DNA of 64,000 nucleotides from Niveispirillum cyanobacteriorum (GCF_002868735.1 NZ_CP025611.1:1296501-1360500), one strand, 5' to 3'. Positions 17,296 to 27,401 are shown, counted from the stretch's first letter. The notes: a model not told the origin generated them from the letters alone. Translations and numbers: made by a program.

Positions 17296-17685
17296 TCAGT
17301 TCGGCGTCCAGGCCTCGTAATCACCCGTCGCCTTGTCGCGCTTGCCGCCAGCGAACAGGTGGCCGGGCGGACGATAGGCCTGGGTGGTGCCCGTCGGGTT
17401 GGGCTGGTGCGGCAACTGCCAGTTCTTGTGGAAGGCGCTGTCAGCCGGCAGCGGGGCGGCCATGTTGTAATGCATCCAGCCATGCCATTCCGGCGGCACC
17501 TTGGTCGCCTCCGGCTCGCCCTTGTACAGGACCCAGCGGCGGGCCTTCATGCCGGGACGCGCCTTCTTCTCTTCGAAGTAGCGGTTACCGGCAGCATCGC
17601 TGCCAACCAGCCGGCCAGCACGCCAGACAAGCAGCTTGATCTGGATGTTGGCCATCCAGGTGGCCAGGGAAATACGGTCGCTCAT
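17296..17685 (-). CDS. NADH:ubiquinone oxidoreductase NDUFA12-family protein
   Basis: A 129-residue protein matching the NDUFA12/B17.2 accessory subunit of complex I, present in alphaproteobacteria and mitochondria. Recognisable segments are RAGRLVGSDAAGNRYFEEKK, RRWVLYKGEPEATKVPPEWH, GWMHYNMAAPLP and NPTGTTQAYRPPGH. It acts on the membrane-arm/matrix-arm interface of complex I; the core nuo genes are elsewhere. A GGAAAA site precedes the ATG. Confidence 0.95.
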   Translation of the reverse strand: MSDRISLATWMANIQIKLLVWRAGRLVGSDAAGNRYFEEKKARPGMKARRWVLYKGEPEATKVPPEWHGWMHYNMAAPLPADSAFHKNWQLPHQPNPTGTTQAYRPPGHLFAGGKRDKATGDYEAWTPN

Positions 17686-17790
17686 GGCTTTTCCGTGATG
17701 CGGAACGAAGATCGGCGGCGACTATGCACCGGCGTTGGGGAGCTTGTCCACTGCAACGCGGCAGACCCAGATGTGCTTGAAAGCAGCCTG

Positions 17791-18822
17791 TTATTCCCCC
17801 CGTCCCCGCAACCGGTCCGCCGCACGGCCGAACCGGCCCGTATGGTGGCGGATTTCCCAGATGGCGATGGACAAGCCGGCCACGGCCAGCGGCAGCACAT
17901 AATAGATGAAGCGATAGGCTAGAAGCGCGCCCAGGATAGAACTGGCAGCGTCATGGTCGGCCATGCCCAGCAGGATGATGCTTTCGAACACGCCCAGACC
18001 GCCCGGCACATGGCTGAAGATCGCCACGATCAGGGCGGCACAGAACAGGGCCACGAAGGAGACGAACGGCACCTGCACATCAACCGGCAGCAGCATCCAC
18101 AGGATGGCCGCTGTCACCACCAACTCGGCTGATGCGATGGTGATCTGCGAGACAACCCCACCCCAACTGGGCAGTTGGATCGACCAGCGCCAGATCTTAA
18201 CCGGCTTGTGAGTCACAGCCGTAATCACGCAGATGGCCAGCAGGCCCAGCAGCATCAGCGCACCGGCCGCCTGTACCGCCAGTTCCGGGATCTTCAGCAG
18301 GACGGAAACGGGGTGCGGCCCGACGATCATGCCGACGGCACCGGTGAAGGTCAGGCCCAGGGTGAAGGTAGTGGTGGAGAACACCACGACCTTGGCGACA
18401 TCGCCCGGCGACAGGCCGGCGGTGCCATAGGCCCGCAGCCGAACCCCTGCCCCGCTGATCACCGCCCAGCCGACATTATTGGAAATCGCATAGCCGCAGG
18501 CTGCCGCGAAGGCCGTGGTCCGGTATGGTACCTTCTTCTTCAGATAGATCAGCGCCGACAAGTCATAGAGTGTCAGCAGCCAGAAGGCCAAGGCCGTCAG
18601 GCCGATGGCCTTGATCACCTTGGACAGGGGCAACGCCTCCAGATAGGCGATCACCTCACCGAAATTCACCTCCGCCATCACGTGACGGACGGCGAAAACC
18701 AGAAGCACGCCCAGGAACAGAACCGTACCGATGCCCAGGAACGCCTTCTGCCGCCGGCTCATGCCCTCACTGGCAGGGACGGTCTGGGGCGGTTGAGACT
18801 CGGGATCGGGCGTCAGGGGCAT
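17791..18822 (-). CDS. Lysylphosphatidylglycerol synthase-type membrane protein (UPF0104/YbhN-like)
   Basis: A 343-residue polytopic protein (about eight membrane segments) of the LPG_synthase_TM family, related to the flippase half of MprF. Conserved parts include AFAAACGYAISNNVGWAVIS, GAGVRLRAYGTAGLSPGDVA and FSHVPGGLGVFESIILLG. It lacks the soluble aminoacyl-transfer domain, so it is unlikely to synthesise lysyl-PG itself; lipid flipping is a plausible role. The N-terminus is a Pro-rich cytoplasmic tail. Confidence 0.85.
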   Translation of the reverse strand: MPLTPDPESQPPQTVPASEGMSRRQKAFLGIGTVLFLGVLLVFAVRHVMAEVNFGEVIAYLEALPLSKVIKAIGLTALAFWLLTLYDLSALIYLKKKVPYRTTAFAAACGYAISNNVGWAVISGAGVRLRAYGTAGLSPGDVAKVVVFSTTTFTLGLTFTGAVGMIVGPHPVSVLLKIPELAVQAAGALMLLGLLAICVITAVTHKPVKIWRWSIQLPSWGGVVSQITIASAELVVTAAILWMLLPVDVQVPFVSFVALFCAALIVAIFSHVPGGLGVFESIILLGMADHDAASSILGALLAYRFIYYVLPLAVAGLSIAIWEIRHHTGRFGRAADRLRGRGE

Positions 18823-19020
18823 TCAGGGCACGACTTGGCTATGATACCGGCCACATTTGGCGGGCGCACCCTGCCACCGTTGGGGACGGAATGAAACCCC
18901 CTGTCCGGTGTGGATATGCCCTGCGGCGGGCCACCTGACCTTATGCGTCACCCCGATGTGGGGATCGACGCGACTCACACAAGGGGGCGGGATGCCAAAT
19001 CCAGCATTTCCGCCATGGCT

Positions 19021-19050
19021 CAGCATGCCGGAATGGATTCCGGCATGCTG
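19021..19050. repeat. 14-bp perfect palindrome arms upstream of nrdJ
   Basis: CAGCATGCCGGAAT (19021-19034) and its exact complement (19037-19050) are separated by only GG. The site could be an operator, or a terminator/stabiliser for transcripts entering from either side; there is no T run. Confidence 0.45.
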
Positions 19051-19060
19051 CAATCGTCAA

Positions 19061-19159
19061 CCACAATAAGCAGTGTATAGCCCTGTTCTCCCCAACAAAA
19101 TCTGGTTGCCGGCCCCGCCCCCGGTGGCCTAGCCTCTGGCCCGTCACCATATATTGCGG
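19061..19159 (+). promoter_or_regulatory. Pair of NrdR-box-like sites
   Basis: CCACAATAAGCAGTGT (19061-19076) and TCACCATATATTGCGG (19144-19159) each match about 12 of 16 positions of the NrdR consensus ACACwATATATwGTGT as I recall it. Their starts are 83 bp apart, close to eight helical turns, and the second lies 75 bp before the nrdJ start. NrdR commonly represses ribonucleotide reductase genes through paired boxes in helical phase, although usual spacing is shorter. Confidence 0.4.
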
Positions 19160-19234
19160 TGTGGCTGCGCCTGTCCCTTTCGTGGCCGGGGCTGGTCAGG
19201 ATCGCCGCCTTGTCTGGGAAAAGGGGCCAGGACC

Positions 19235-22200
19235 ATGCGTATCGAGCGCCGTTTCACCGTCGAAGGTCAGGATGCCTATGCGGACATCCCGTTCCGAACG
19301 GCGACCAGCGAGATTCGCAATCCCGACGGTTCCACCGTGTTTCAGGCCAAGGATATCGAGGTCCCAGCGGAATGGAGCCAGGTTGCCTGTGACATCCTGG
19401 CCCAGAAATATTTCCGCCGTGCCGGTGTGCCCAAGGCGCTGAAGGCGGTGGAGGAAAACAGCGTCCCCAGTTTCCTGTGGCGCCATGTCGCGGACGCGAA
19501 GGCGCTAGCAAAGCTACCAGCCGAGCAGCGAACGGGCGGCGAGACCTCTGCCCGGCAGGTTTTTGACCGTCTGGCCGGCACCTGGACCTATTGGGGCTGG
19601 AAGGGTGGCTATTTCGATTCGGATGCCGATGCCTCGGCCTTCTACGACGAAATGCGCTTCATGCTGGCCCGTCAGATGGCGGCCCCCAACAGCCCGCAAT
19701 GGTTCAATACCGGCCTGCACTGGGCCTATGGCATCGACGGTCCCGCCCAGGGGCATTTCTTTGTCGACCCGGCCACCGGTGCCGTTACCCCTTCCAACTC
19801 CGCCTATGAACGCCCACAGCCGCATGCCTGCTTCATTCAGTCGGTGGCCGACGATCTGGTGAATGAAGGCGGGATCATGGATCTGTGGGTCCGCGAGGCC
19901 CGTCTTTTCAAGTATGGTTCCGGCAGCGGAACAAATTTTTCCCGCCTGCGCGGGGAGGATGAGAAGCTGTCGGGCGGCGGCAAATCCTCCGGTCTGATGA
20001 GCTTCCTGAAGATCGGGGACCGCGCAGCGGGCGCCATCAAGTCCGGCGGGACCACACGCCGGGCCGCCAAGATGGTGACAGTCGATCTCGATCACCCCGA
20101 TATCGAGGCCTATATCGACTGGAAGGTGGTGGAAGAGCAGAAGGTCGCCGCCCTGGTTACCGGGTCCAAGCAGGTGTCGCGCCACCTGAATATGGTGATG
20201 GCCGCCTGTAATGAAGGGATCGGCCCGGACGCCGAAAGGCTGGACCCCACCAAGAATCGGGCCTTGAAGCGCGCCATCATTGCGGCCCGCCGCGATCTGG
20301 TGCCCGAAAACTATATCCAGCGCGCGATCCAGCTGGCGGGTCAGGGCCATGCCGGCATCGATATCCGCACCTTTGATACCGATTGGGATTCAGAAGCCTA
20401 CCTGACCGTCAGTGGCCAGAATTCCAACAATTCGGTGCGCGTACCCAATGCGTTCCTGGAGGCGGTGGACAGTGATGGCCCCTGGAACCTGATCCGCCGC
20501 ACCGACGGAAAAGTGTCGAAGACACTGCGGGCCCGCGACCTGTGGGAAAAGATCGGCTATGCCGCCTGGCAGTCGGCCGATCCCGGCGTGCAGTTCGACA
20601 CGACCATCAATGAATGGCACACCTGCCCGGTATCCGGTCGCATCAACGCGTCCAACCCGTGCAGCGAATATATGTTCCTGGACGATACGGCCTGTAACCT
20701 CGCCTCCATCAATCTGATGGAATTCCGGCGTCCCGATGGCCGTTTCGATATCGAATCATTTACGCATGCTTGCCGACTGTGGACCATCGCCCTGGAAATC
20801 TCCGTGGCCATGGCACAATTCCCAAGCCGCGAAATCGCGCGCTTGTCCTATGATTTCCGGACCCTGGGCCTGGGCTTTGCCAATATCGGCGGCCTGCTGA
20901 TGGCCGCCGGCCTGCCCTATGACAGTGTCGCGGGCCGGTCGCTGTCGGGTGCCATCACGGCGCTGATGACGGGTGTGGCCTATGCCACGTCTGCGGAAAT
21001 GGCGCGGGAGTTGGGTCCCTTCCCCGGCTTTGATGCCAACCGCGAGCCGATGCTGCGCGTCATCGCCAACCATCGCCGCGCCGCGCATGGCGCCCGCACG
21101 GGCTATGAGGGACTGTCGGTGGCGCCGGTGCCGCTAGTCAGTGATGAATGCCCCGATGCCGACCTGATCAGCGCGGCGCGCGCTTCCTGGGACCGGGCCC
21201 TGGACCTGGGCCGCGTCCATGGTTTCCGCAACGCCCAGACCACTGTGATCGCGCCCACCGGCACCATCGGTCTGGTCATGGATTGCGATACGACCGGGAT
21301 CGAGCCTGACTTCGCCCTGGTTAAGTTCAAGAAGCTGGCCGGTGGCGGCTATTTCAAGATCATCAACCGTGTCGTGCCGGAGGCGCTGTCGCGCCTGGGC
21401 TATGACGATGCGGCCATTGCCAAGATCGAACGCTATGCCGTCGGTCATGGCACCCTGGTCGGCGCGCCCGGCATCTCCCATGATCGGCTGCGCAAGCTGG
21501 GCTTTGGCGACGGGGAGATCGAAAAGGTCGAGAGCGCGCTGGAATCGGCCTTTGATATCAAGTTCGTGTTCAACAAATGGATCTTGGGCGCCGATTTCTG
21601 CATCGATACGCTGGGCATCCCGGCCGACCTGCTGGACAGCGCCGGTTTCGACCTGCTGGCCCATCTGGGCTTCACCCGGAAGGAGATTGAGGCAGCCAAT
21701 GTCTATGTCTCCGGCGCCATGACGCTGGAGGGAGCGCCCGGCCTTCGGGATGAGCACCTGCCCGTCTTCGATTGCGCCAGTCCTTGCGGCAAGATCGGTA
21801 AGCGCTATCTGTCGGCGGAAGCCCATATTCGCATGATGGCGGCGGCCCAGCCCTTCATCTCCGGTGCAATCTCCAAAACCATCAACATGCCCAACAGCGC
21901 GTCGGTCACGGCATGCACAGACGCCTATATGCTGTCCTGGCAACTGGGGCTGAAGGCCAACGCGCTCTACCGCGACGGGTCCAAACTATCCCAGCCGCTA
22001 AATGCTCAGATTCTGGAGGACGACGAGGATGATTTGACCGGTGAGGAGCCCACCTTACTGGAACGCGTGGTGGAGGCGCCAGCCGCCGCCCGCATCCCAC
22101 TGGTCGCCGAACGGGTGGTCGAACGGGTTGTTGAGCGCGTGGTGGAAAAGGTTGTGCGGTCCGGCGGGCGCGAAAAGCTGCCGCAGCGGCGCAAAGGCTA

Positions 22201-23020
22201 TACCCAGAAGGCCATGGTCGGTGGGCATAAGGTCTATCTTCGCACCGGCGAATATCAGGATGGCCGTCTGGGCGAAATTTTCATCGACATGCACAAGGAA
22301 GGTGCCGCCTTCCGGTCGATGATGAACAATTTCGCCATCGCGGTCTCGCTGGGCCTGCAATATGGCGTGCCGCTGGAAGAATATGTGGAGGCCTTCACCT
22401 TCACCCGTTTTGAACCGTCGGGCATGGTGCAGGGCAACGATGCCATCAAGATGTCGACCAGCATCCTGGATTATGTGTTCCGGGAACTGGCCATCTCGTA
22501 CCTTGGCCGCAACGATCTGGCGCATGCCACGCCGGAGGATCTGCTGCCCGATACGATGGGCCGGGGCGATGCCCAGGCCGATCTGGCCGGTGTGCCGGAA
22601 GCCGCCAATACGGCGCCGGAATTGCCGGACAATGCTGCCTACATGACGCAGGAGACGCTGGCCGCGGTCGCACGTATCGCTTCGACCGGCTATGTCCGTT
22701 CAAACCTGCGCGTAGTGCCGGGTGGACAGCAGGGACGGGTTTTGGCTGGGTTCCAACAGGCAACGACGGCTTACGCCGCTACCGGCACCGACGTTACCAG
22801 CTATGCCGGCGGCGCGTCGGTCCATTCCGACAGCCTGTCCAGCACGGCCCTGCGTGGTGGCACCGTGGGCCGGCACGATGCCCGGTTCGAAAAGGTCAGG
22901 GAAGCCCGCGCCCGTGGGTATGAGGGCGACCCCTGCCCCGAATGCCAGAACATGACCCTCGTCCGTAACGGGACCTGCCTGAAATGCGACACATGCGGCG
23001 GCACGACGGGCTGCAGTTGA
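19235..23020 (+). CDS. nrdJ: Vitamin B12-dependent (class II) ribonucleotide reductase
   Basis: A 1261-residue adenosylcobalamin-dependent reductase making deoxyribonucleotides without oxygen dependence. N-terminal segments [19 protein letters not shown] and [15 protein letters not shown] are typical. Active-site regions [34 protein letters not shown] and [20 protein letters not shown] carry the radical and reductant Cys residues. A linker rich in Val-Glu-Arg repeats ([14 protein letters not shown]) precedes the C-terminal domain, which ends in Cys-rich CPECQN...[13 protein letters not shown]. The long form with Cys-rich tail is the alphaproteobacterial type. ATG 19235 is supported by an AGGGG site; the frame is open from 19154. 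Confidence 0.97.
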   Translation: MRIERRFTVEGQDAYADIPFRTATSEIRNPDGSTVFQAKDIEVPAEWSQVACDILAQKYFRRAGVPKALKAVEENSVPSFLWRHVADAKALAKLPAEQRTGGETSARQVFDRLAGTWTYWGWKGGYFDSDADASAFYDEMRFMLARQMAAPNSPQWFNTGLHWAYGIDGPAQGHFFVDPATGAVTPSNSAYERPQPHACFIQSVADDLVNEGGIMDLWVREARLFKYGSGSGTNFSRLRGEDEKLSGGGKSSGLMSFLKIGDRAAGAIKSGGTTRRAAKMVTVDLDHPDIEAYIDWKVVEEQKVAALVTGSKQVSRHLNMVMAACNEGIGPDAERLDPTKNRALKRAIIAARRDLVPENYIQRAIQLAGQGHAGIDIRTFDTDWDSEAYLTVSGQNSNNSVRVPNAFLEAVDSDGPWNLIRRTDGKVSKTLRARDLWEKIGYAAWQSADPGVQFDTTINEWHTCPVSGRINASNPCSEYMFLDDTACNLASINLMEFRRPDGRFDIESFTHACRLWTIALEISVAMAQFPSREIARLSYDFRTLGLGFANIGGLLMAAGLPYDSVAGRSLSGAITALMTGVAYATSAEMARELGPFPGFDANREPMLRVIANHRRAAHGARTGYEGLSVAPVPLVSDECPDADLISAARASWDRALDLGRVHGFRNAQTTVIAPTGTIGLVMDCDTTGIEPDFALVKFKKLAGGGYFKIINRVVPEALSRLGYDDAAIAKIERYAVGHGTLVGAPGISHDRLRKLGFGDGEIEKVESALESAFDIKFVFNKWILGADFCIDTLGIPADLLDSAGFDLLAHLGFTRKEIEAANVYVSGAMTLEGAPGLRDEHLPVFDCASPCGKIGKRYLSAEAHIRMMAAAQPFISGAISKTINMPNSASVTACTDAYMLSWQLGLKANALYRDGSKLSQPLNAQILEDDEDDLTGEEPTLLERVVEAPAAARIPLVAERVVERVVERVVEKVVRSGGREKLPQRRKGYTQKAMVGGHKVYLRTGEYQDGRLGEIFIDMHKEGAAFRSMMNNFAIAVSLGLQYGVPLEEYVEAFTFTRFEPSGMVQGNDAIKMSTSILDYVFRELAISYLGRNDLAHATPEDLLPDTMGRGDAQADLAGVPEAANTAPELPDNAAYMTQETLAAVARIASTGYVRSNLRVVPGGQQGRVLAGFQQATTAYAATGTDVTSYAGGASVHSDSLSSTALRGGTVGRHDARFEKVREARARGYEGDPCPECQNMTLVRNGTCLKCDTCGGTTGCS

Positions 23021-23023
23021 TCT

Positions 23024-24298
23024 TCAACCCTGCCTGCGGCGGGCATGGTGGGCCTGGACCAGCCGCCGGGCCTGCCGCAAACGCTCGGGGTCGGACAGGT
23101 CGGCCGTGACCATGTCCGATTTGCTGGGAATCGGCAGGTCGGATGGCCATTCCCGGTGCCGCATCCAATTGGCCATGGCCATATAGGCCTGTGGGTCCAG
23201 CCGCCGCAGTGCTGGTCGCGTCAGGCAACCGGCGTTGATCCAGGGCATCCAGACGGCACGCAGGAAACCGGCGATGTTCTGCGCCTGGTCGGGCCGATCC
23301 GCGTATAGCAGCGGCGCGCGAACGGGCAGTTCCAGGGGCGTTGACACGCCCGGCAACGCCCCCTCACCCGCCAGGAACTGCCCCACCCATTCCAGCAATG
23401 CCGGGCCACCCGGATGGTCGGGCAGATGCCGGTGAAGGCTGTCGCGCAGATCGGCCAGAACCGCCGCCGCACCGGTGGGAACAGGGGACTTTACGGATGA
23501 TAGGGGTGCGGTCCAACCGAAGAAGCGGACATTGGATGCGGGCTGTGCCGGCGCATCCGATCGCCGGCCCAACAGCGCCAGAAGCCGCCCCCTTCCGTCC
23601 GCCGCTGACCTTCGTTCACCCGCGTTCCGGTAATGCATGCCGGCGACATAGTCGGGCTGGGCCAGTAGAAAATGGCCGAAATGCTGCGCCAACTCGTAAA
23701 TGTACCATTCATTGGCGCGGAAACCCTGTTCCCACGCCATGCGTGACACGCCCGGCATGGCCCGTAGGCCCATGGTGATGCGCCAGGGTGACGGCTCGAT
23801 CAGGTCCGTCAGGGTCAGGCTGGCGCCGATGAAATATTGGTGGTCGGCGAAGAAGTCCTCGAACGCCAGGGTACGCGGGCAAAGCAGCAGGCGTTCATGA
23901 GCCGCCGGCGCGCCGGTCCAGAAGATCGCCGCCTCATGCCGCCGCACCATGGTCTGGCGCAGGATGGGGGAGCCGAGAAAGGCGAAGGGCTTGCGGATAT
24001 AGGCTGGGATGACACCCAGATTGCCATCAATGGACCAAGCCACCCCATCTTCAGCAGGCCGCAGCAAATGGCGGATGGTAATATTGTACTGGTCAATGGC
24101 GAACCGTGCCAATTCCGTCAGAAACAGGGCCTCCACCCGATCCCGCGACGGGGCCGGCGGCACGCCTTCACAGGCCTGCTCCACACGCTGAAGATAGGTG
24201 CCCAAGGCCACCATCTGTGTGGTCCGAATCCGGGACTCGGTCCCGTCAGGATGAATGCCGCCTGTCATGGCTTCACCATAACGCAGGGCAACGGCCAT
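23024..24298 (-). CDS. Hypothetical protein, 424 residues
   Basis: No family recognised. It is a soluble protein without signal peptide or membrane span. The first 230 residues are well ordered (LTELARFAIDQYNITIRHLL, then DLIEPSPWRITMGLRAMPGV, EWYIYELAQHFGHFLLAQPD). A low-complexity joint follows, then a second helical part with PWINAGCLTRPALRRLDPQA. Composition matches the core genome. It is convergent with nrdJ with only 3 bp between stops. ATG 24298 has an AGGG upstream; ATG 24268 (MTGGIHPDG) is an alternative. Confidence 0.65.
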   Translation of the reverse strand: MAVALRYGEAMTGGIHPDGTESRIRTTQMVALGTYLQRVEQACEGVPPAPSRDRVEALFLTELARFAIDQYNITIRHLLRPAEDGVAWSIDGNLGVIPAYIRKPFAFLGSPILRQTMVRRHEAAIFWTGAPAAHERLLLCPRTLAFEDFFADHQYFIGASLTLTDLIEPSPWRITMGLRAMPGVSRMAWEQGFRANEWYIYELAQHFGHFLLAQPDYVAGMHYRNAGERRSAADGRGRLLALLGRRSDAPAQPASNVRFFGWTAPLSSVKSPVPTGAAAVLADLRDSLHRHLPDHPGGPALLEWVGQFLAGEGALPGVSTPLELPVRAPLLYADRPDQAQNIAGFLRAVWMPWINAGCLTRPALRRLDPQAYMAMANWMRHREWPSDLPIPSKSDMVTADLSDPERLRQARRLVQAHHARRRQG

Positions 24299-24426
24299 GG
24301 GCAGCACCCTATTCGTCGCTGGAGGGCCCTGGCGAAACCGAAACGGTGGCGCAACAGCCCAATCCAGGCCTTCTACGGACGCACCCCAGGGCCGCTATCG
24401 TGGTTTTGCAGGCACACAATGCCGCA

Positions 24427-24462
24427 GTTGCGCAACAGAGACGCATGTTTCTGTTGCGCAAC
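24427..24462. repeat. 13-bp palindrome related to the 8.7-9.2 kb repeats
   Basis: GTTGCGCAACAGA (24427-24439) and its exact complement (24450-24462) flank a 10-nt loop containing GCATGTT. Each arm itself contains the palindrome TTGCGCAA. The loop and right arm read GCATGTTTCTGTTGCGCA, close to the GCATGTTTCACAGCGTTGCG units at 8.8-9.2 kb, so they probably belong to one repeat family. It lies 74 bp before the amidase gene. Confidence 0.55.
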
Positions 24463-24535
24463 GGTGCACCGGGGTCCAAACATTGTCCGTTGACGAAGGG
24501 CCAGACTGTTCCGGGCCTCATTGGTGGTCGCGTCG

Positions 24536-25363
24536 ATGAATCGCAGGGATTTGCTCCGTTTTGCTCTGGGTGTCCCGGTTGCTGTGCCGATGGCATCGGT
24601 CACGCTGCTGCACGTCCCCCCGTCGCATGCCCAGGCGCAGGAGGGTGGCAAGCCGAAGCCGCCGTCGCGCAAACCCCGTCCGCCCCGCCTTGTCATGCTG
24701 GACCCCGGCCATGGCGGTCATGATCCCGGCTGCATCGGGGCCAAGGGCACCTATGAGAAGAATGTCGTCCTGGACATTGCCAAGGAGGTCGCCCGTCTGG
24801 TGGGCAAGACCAAGGGCTGGCAGGTGGAGCTGACGCGCGACGACGACAAGTTCATCGATCTGAAGGAACGCGTGCGTATCGCCCAGGGTGCGAAGGCCGA
24901 CCTGTTCATCTCCATCCATGCCGACAGCGCGCCCAATAAGTCGGCGCGCGGCATGTCCGCGTATACGTTGTCGGAGAAGGCCAGCGATGAATTCGCCGCC
25001 GCCATCGCCCAACAGGAGAATATTGCCGGTGGCCTGGGGCTGGACGTGTCGGGCCTGGATGAGAAGGTGGCCGGCATCCTAATGGACCTAGCCGCCCGCC
25101 ACACCGTGACGGCGGCGCTGCATGCCAAACAATCGATCATCCAGGGGGCCGGCAAGGATGTCCGCCTGCTAGAAAACCCCATGCGGTCGGCGAATTTCGC
25201 GGTGCTGAAAGCGCCGGACATCCCGTCGCTGCTGATCGAAACCGGTTTTCTGTCCAATCCCCAGGATGAGACGCTGCTGCGCGATGCCAAGGCGCGCCGC
25301 AATATCGCAGGCATCCTGGCCCGTGAACTTACTGCGGTGATGACAGCCGCTCCCTTCGCCTGA
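24536..25363 (+). CDS. N-acetylmuramoyl-L-alanine amidase (Amidase_3, Tat-type signal)
   Basis: A 275-residue periplasmic cell-wall amidase cleaving the MurNAc-L-Ala bond of peptidoglycan. The N-terminus MNRRDLLRFALG is a twin-arginine-type signal, as in E. coli AmiA/AmiC. The catalytic domain starts near residue 55 and has zinc-ligand motifs MLDPGHGGHDPGCIG, the Glu of GTYEKNVVLDIA, LFISIHADSA and the catalytic Glu in SLLIETGFLSNPQDE. No AMIN domain is present. ATG 24536 is chosen so the signal begins at MNRR. Confidence 0.93.
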   Translation: MNRRDLLRFALGVPVAVPMASVTLLHVPPSHAQAQEGGKPKPPSRKPRPPRLVMLDPGHGGHDPGCIGAKGTYEKNVVLDIAKEVARLVGKTKGWQVELTRDDDKFIDLKERVRIAQGAKADLFISIHADSAPNKSARGMSAYTLSEKASDEFAAAIAQQENIAGGLGLDVSGLDEKVAGILMDLAARHTVTAALHAKQSIIQGAGKDVRLLENPMRSANFAVLKAPDIPSLLIETGFLSNPQDETLLRDAKARRNIAGILARELTAVMTAAPFA

Positions 25364-25483
25364 GGCCCCCTTCACCCACCCCGCCGGGGCGGAAACCGCA
25401 TCCCCCGGCCCGGTTCTCACCACATTTCACCGTTAAAGTCTGGCCGTGCCACGGGAAAATCACGGCCGCAGGAGGCATGAACG

Positions 25484-26050
25484 ATGGGGAACATGCGCCT
25501 TTGGGCGCCCAGGGGTCTGGGGATGGCGATGCTGCTGGCGGTGGGCGTTGCCCTGGCCGCCCCGGCCATTGCACAGACGGATGCGGGGAATAATCCGGCC
25601 GTTGCCGCGTTGGATGATGACGGCCTTCGCAAGGCCGTCGAAAAGCGTTGGCGCGACAATGGCGGATTGGACGAACGGCTGCGCGTAGAGGTACGCGACA
25701 GTCGGGCGCTACTGACCGGCCGGGCCGCCAACCCCGACGAACGGGTGAACGCCGTGAAGCTGGCTTGGCAGGTCGATGGCCTGAAGGAAGTGATCAACGA
25801 GATCGGGATCGGCGACGAAAGCAGCCTGTCCGACCGGACCACGGACATGTGGATCACGGCGCAGTTGCGCAAGGATTTGATGACGGATGCGGAGATCACG
25901 TCGGGTAACTACACGATCGAGACGGTCAATCAGGTGATTTACCTGATGGGCCGCGCCCGCTCGCCGCAGGAACTGGAACGGGTACGCAACCATGCGCGTG
26001 AAATCGCGCGGGTCCGGCGGGTGGTGAGCCATGTCCAAGTTTCAAATTGA
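25484..26050 (+). CDS. BON domain-containing periplasmic protein
   Basis: A 188-residue exported protein. Residues 1-31 are a signal peptide (LLAVGVALAAPAIAQ). Two BON-like modules follow: LRVEVRDSRALLTGRAANPD with LAWQVDGLKEVINEIGIG, then ISGN-type segments YTIETVNQVIYLMGRA and EIARVRRVVSHVQV. BON domains bind membranes or phospholipids, as in DolP/OsmY. A perfect AGGAGG lies 8 nt before the ATG. Its end overlaps the next gene by 20 bp, so they are co-translated. Confidence 0.88.
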   Translation: MGNMRLWAPRGLGMAMLLAVGVALAAPAIAQTDAGNNPAVAALDDDGLRKAVEKRWRDNGGLDERLRVEVRDSRALLTGRAANPDERVNAVKLAWQVDGLKEVINEIGIGDESSLSDRTTDMWITAQLRKDLMTDAEITSGNYTIETVNQVIYLMGRARSPQELERVRNHAREIARVRRVVSHVQVSN

Positions 26051-27389
26051 CGCCGCGCGCCTGTGGGGACAGGCGCTGTTCGCCCCTGCCTTGCTGGCCC
26101 TGGCGCTGCTGATGGCACCCAGCGTCGCGTGGGCGCAGACCAGCGACCAGAATGCGCAGGCCAACCGGCAGTTCGTGCAGGCCATGCAGTCAATCCGGCA
26201 GGCCGATCAGTCCTACGATGAGGCGGAGCAGACGAAGCTTCTGCAGCAGGCGGACGCGTTGCTGGCCGACATCATCACCCGCCTGCCGGAAAGCACGCTG
26301 GCCGTGCAGTTGATGACCAATCAATTCATCGGCGATTTCGACTATGTCGAGTTCAAGAACCGGCTGCGCGGGTTGGTCTGTGCCGACCCGAAATCCAATG
26401 CCTGCCTGCTGCACCGGATCGAGGCGCTGGTGACACCCATCGAATATCCCATCGCGGCCCCGCGCTGGGACTGGCTGTCACTGGCCATCGCTTATCATCA
26501 GATAGGGGATAAGGCACGGGTGAGACCCATCGTCGCCCCTTTCGTGCAGGCCCTGCGGACGGGTGGGGCCAAGGGGGACGTCAGCCCCGACCTGTTCGTC
26601 AGCCGTACCCTGGCCCTGACAGGCGAGGTCGATCGAGCCCTGGCCATCACGCGTGAGTTCCAGGATTGCGCCACCCGCGTCTATAACCTGTCCGACATTG
26701 TCGAGGCGCTGGTCTGGCGTGGCGATATGGCAAAGGCGACGGAGATCACCGAAGAGGTGACCGAATTCGCCCGCACCCAGGGCTGTGCCTGGGAGTTGGG
26801 CCTTGTGGCGCAGTCGTTACTGCACGTAGGGCTGGAGGCGCGGGCGCGCACCTTGTTCCTGAATACCGTGGAGGAGCAGTTCAGCCGCTTCAAGGACCGC
26901 CGTGGCAATTGCTGCCCGCCGGAACTGGCGGTTGCTGCCGGCGATCTGGGGGACACCAATCTGGCCTTAGGCCTGCTGCGGACGGTGCAGGAAGAAAGCC
27001 CCTGGACCATCCCACAGGTGCTGGGCCGCCTGGAGGCGCGGGGCGAAAAGGTCCTGACCCTGACCTATGCCGACCAGCTGCAGGATAATGACTTGAAAGC
27101 CGAAACCTATGTCGAGTTGATCGACGGAGCGCTGAAGGCCAAGGACCGGGGTCAGGCCGATACCTTGTCGGCCCGGCTGGACAAGACCCTTACCGACAGC
27201 CGCACGCCCATCACGCTGGTGCAGCGGGCACGGGCGGACAAGCTGCTCTACAGCGATAACCGTTGGCGCGGCACCTTTCAGGCCGCGATTTCAGAGGCGG
27301 AGCGCGGTTCCGGCCAACGCCGCGATATTGCTGTGCCTCTACTGGCAGCTTTGGTGGAAATCGAGACGGGCAAGCCGATGCTGGAGTAA
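26031..27389 (+). CDS. Exported helical-repeat protein of unknown function
   Basis: A 452-residue protein with a signal peptide ending AWAQ near residue 36, then helices throughout. Pairs of antiparallel helices (for example LALTGEVDRALAITREFQDC, VEALVWRGDMAKATEITEEV, SLLHVGLEARARTLFLNTVE) suggest a TPR- or HEAT-like solenoid. Several Cys residues (VCADPKSNACLL, GNCCPPEL) could form periplasmic disulfides. It is translationally overlapped with the BON gene, so the two probably act together in the envelope. No family name is offered. Confidence 0.75.
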   Translation: MSKFQIDAARLWGQALFAPALLALALLMAPSVAWAQTSDQNAQANRQFVQAMQSIRQADQSYDEAEQTKLLQQADALLADIITRLPESTLAVQLMTNQFIGDFDYVEFKNRLRGLVCADPKSNACLLHRIEALVTPIEYPIAAPRWDWLSLAIAYHQIGDKARVRPIVAPFVQALRTGGAKGDVSPDLFVSRTLALTGEVDRALAITREFQDCATRVYNLSDIVEALVWRGDMAKATEITEEVTEFARTQGCAWELGLVAQSLLHVGLEARARTLFLNTVEEQFSRFKDRRGNCCPPELAVAAGDLGDTNLALGLLRTVQEESPWTIPQVLGRLEARGEKVLTLTYADQLQDNDLKAETYVELIDGALKAKDRGQADTLSARLDKTLTDSRTPITLVQRARADKLLYSDNRWRGTFQAAISEAERGSGQRRDIAVPLLAALVEIETGKPMLE

Positions 27390-27401
27390 CCGGCCCCCCG
27401 T

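Larger units (their letters stand above)
18823..19234. other. 412-bp intergenic region upstream of nrdJ
   Basis: No gene is seen. The stretch carries the 5' flanks of two divergent genes, a 30-nt palindrome at 19021-19050 and two NrdR-box-like sites (19061-19076 and 19144-19159). I looked for the conserved core of a cobalamin riboswitch and did not find one. The nrdJ ribosome-binding site is AGGGG at about 19222-19226. Confidence 0.6.

Noticed and set aside
18823-19234. Cobalamin riboswitch before nrdJ
   Set aside because: I could not find the conserved B12-box core or a matching stem arrangement.
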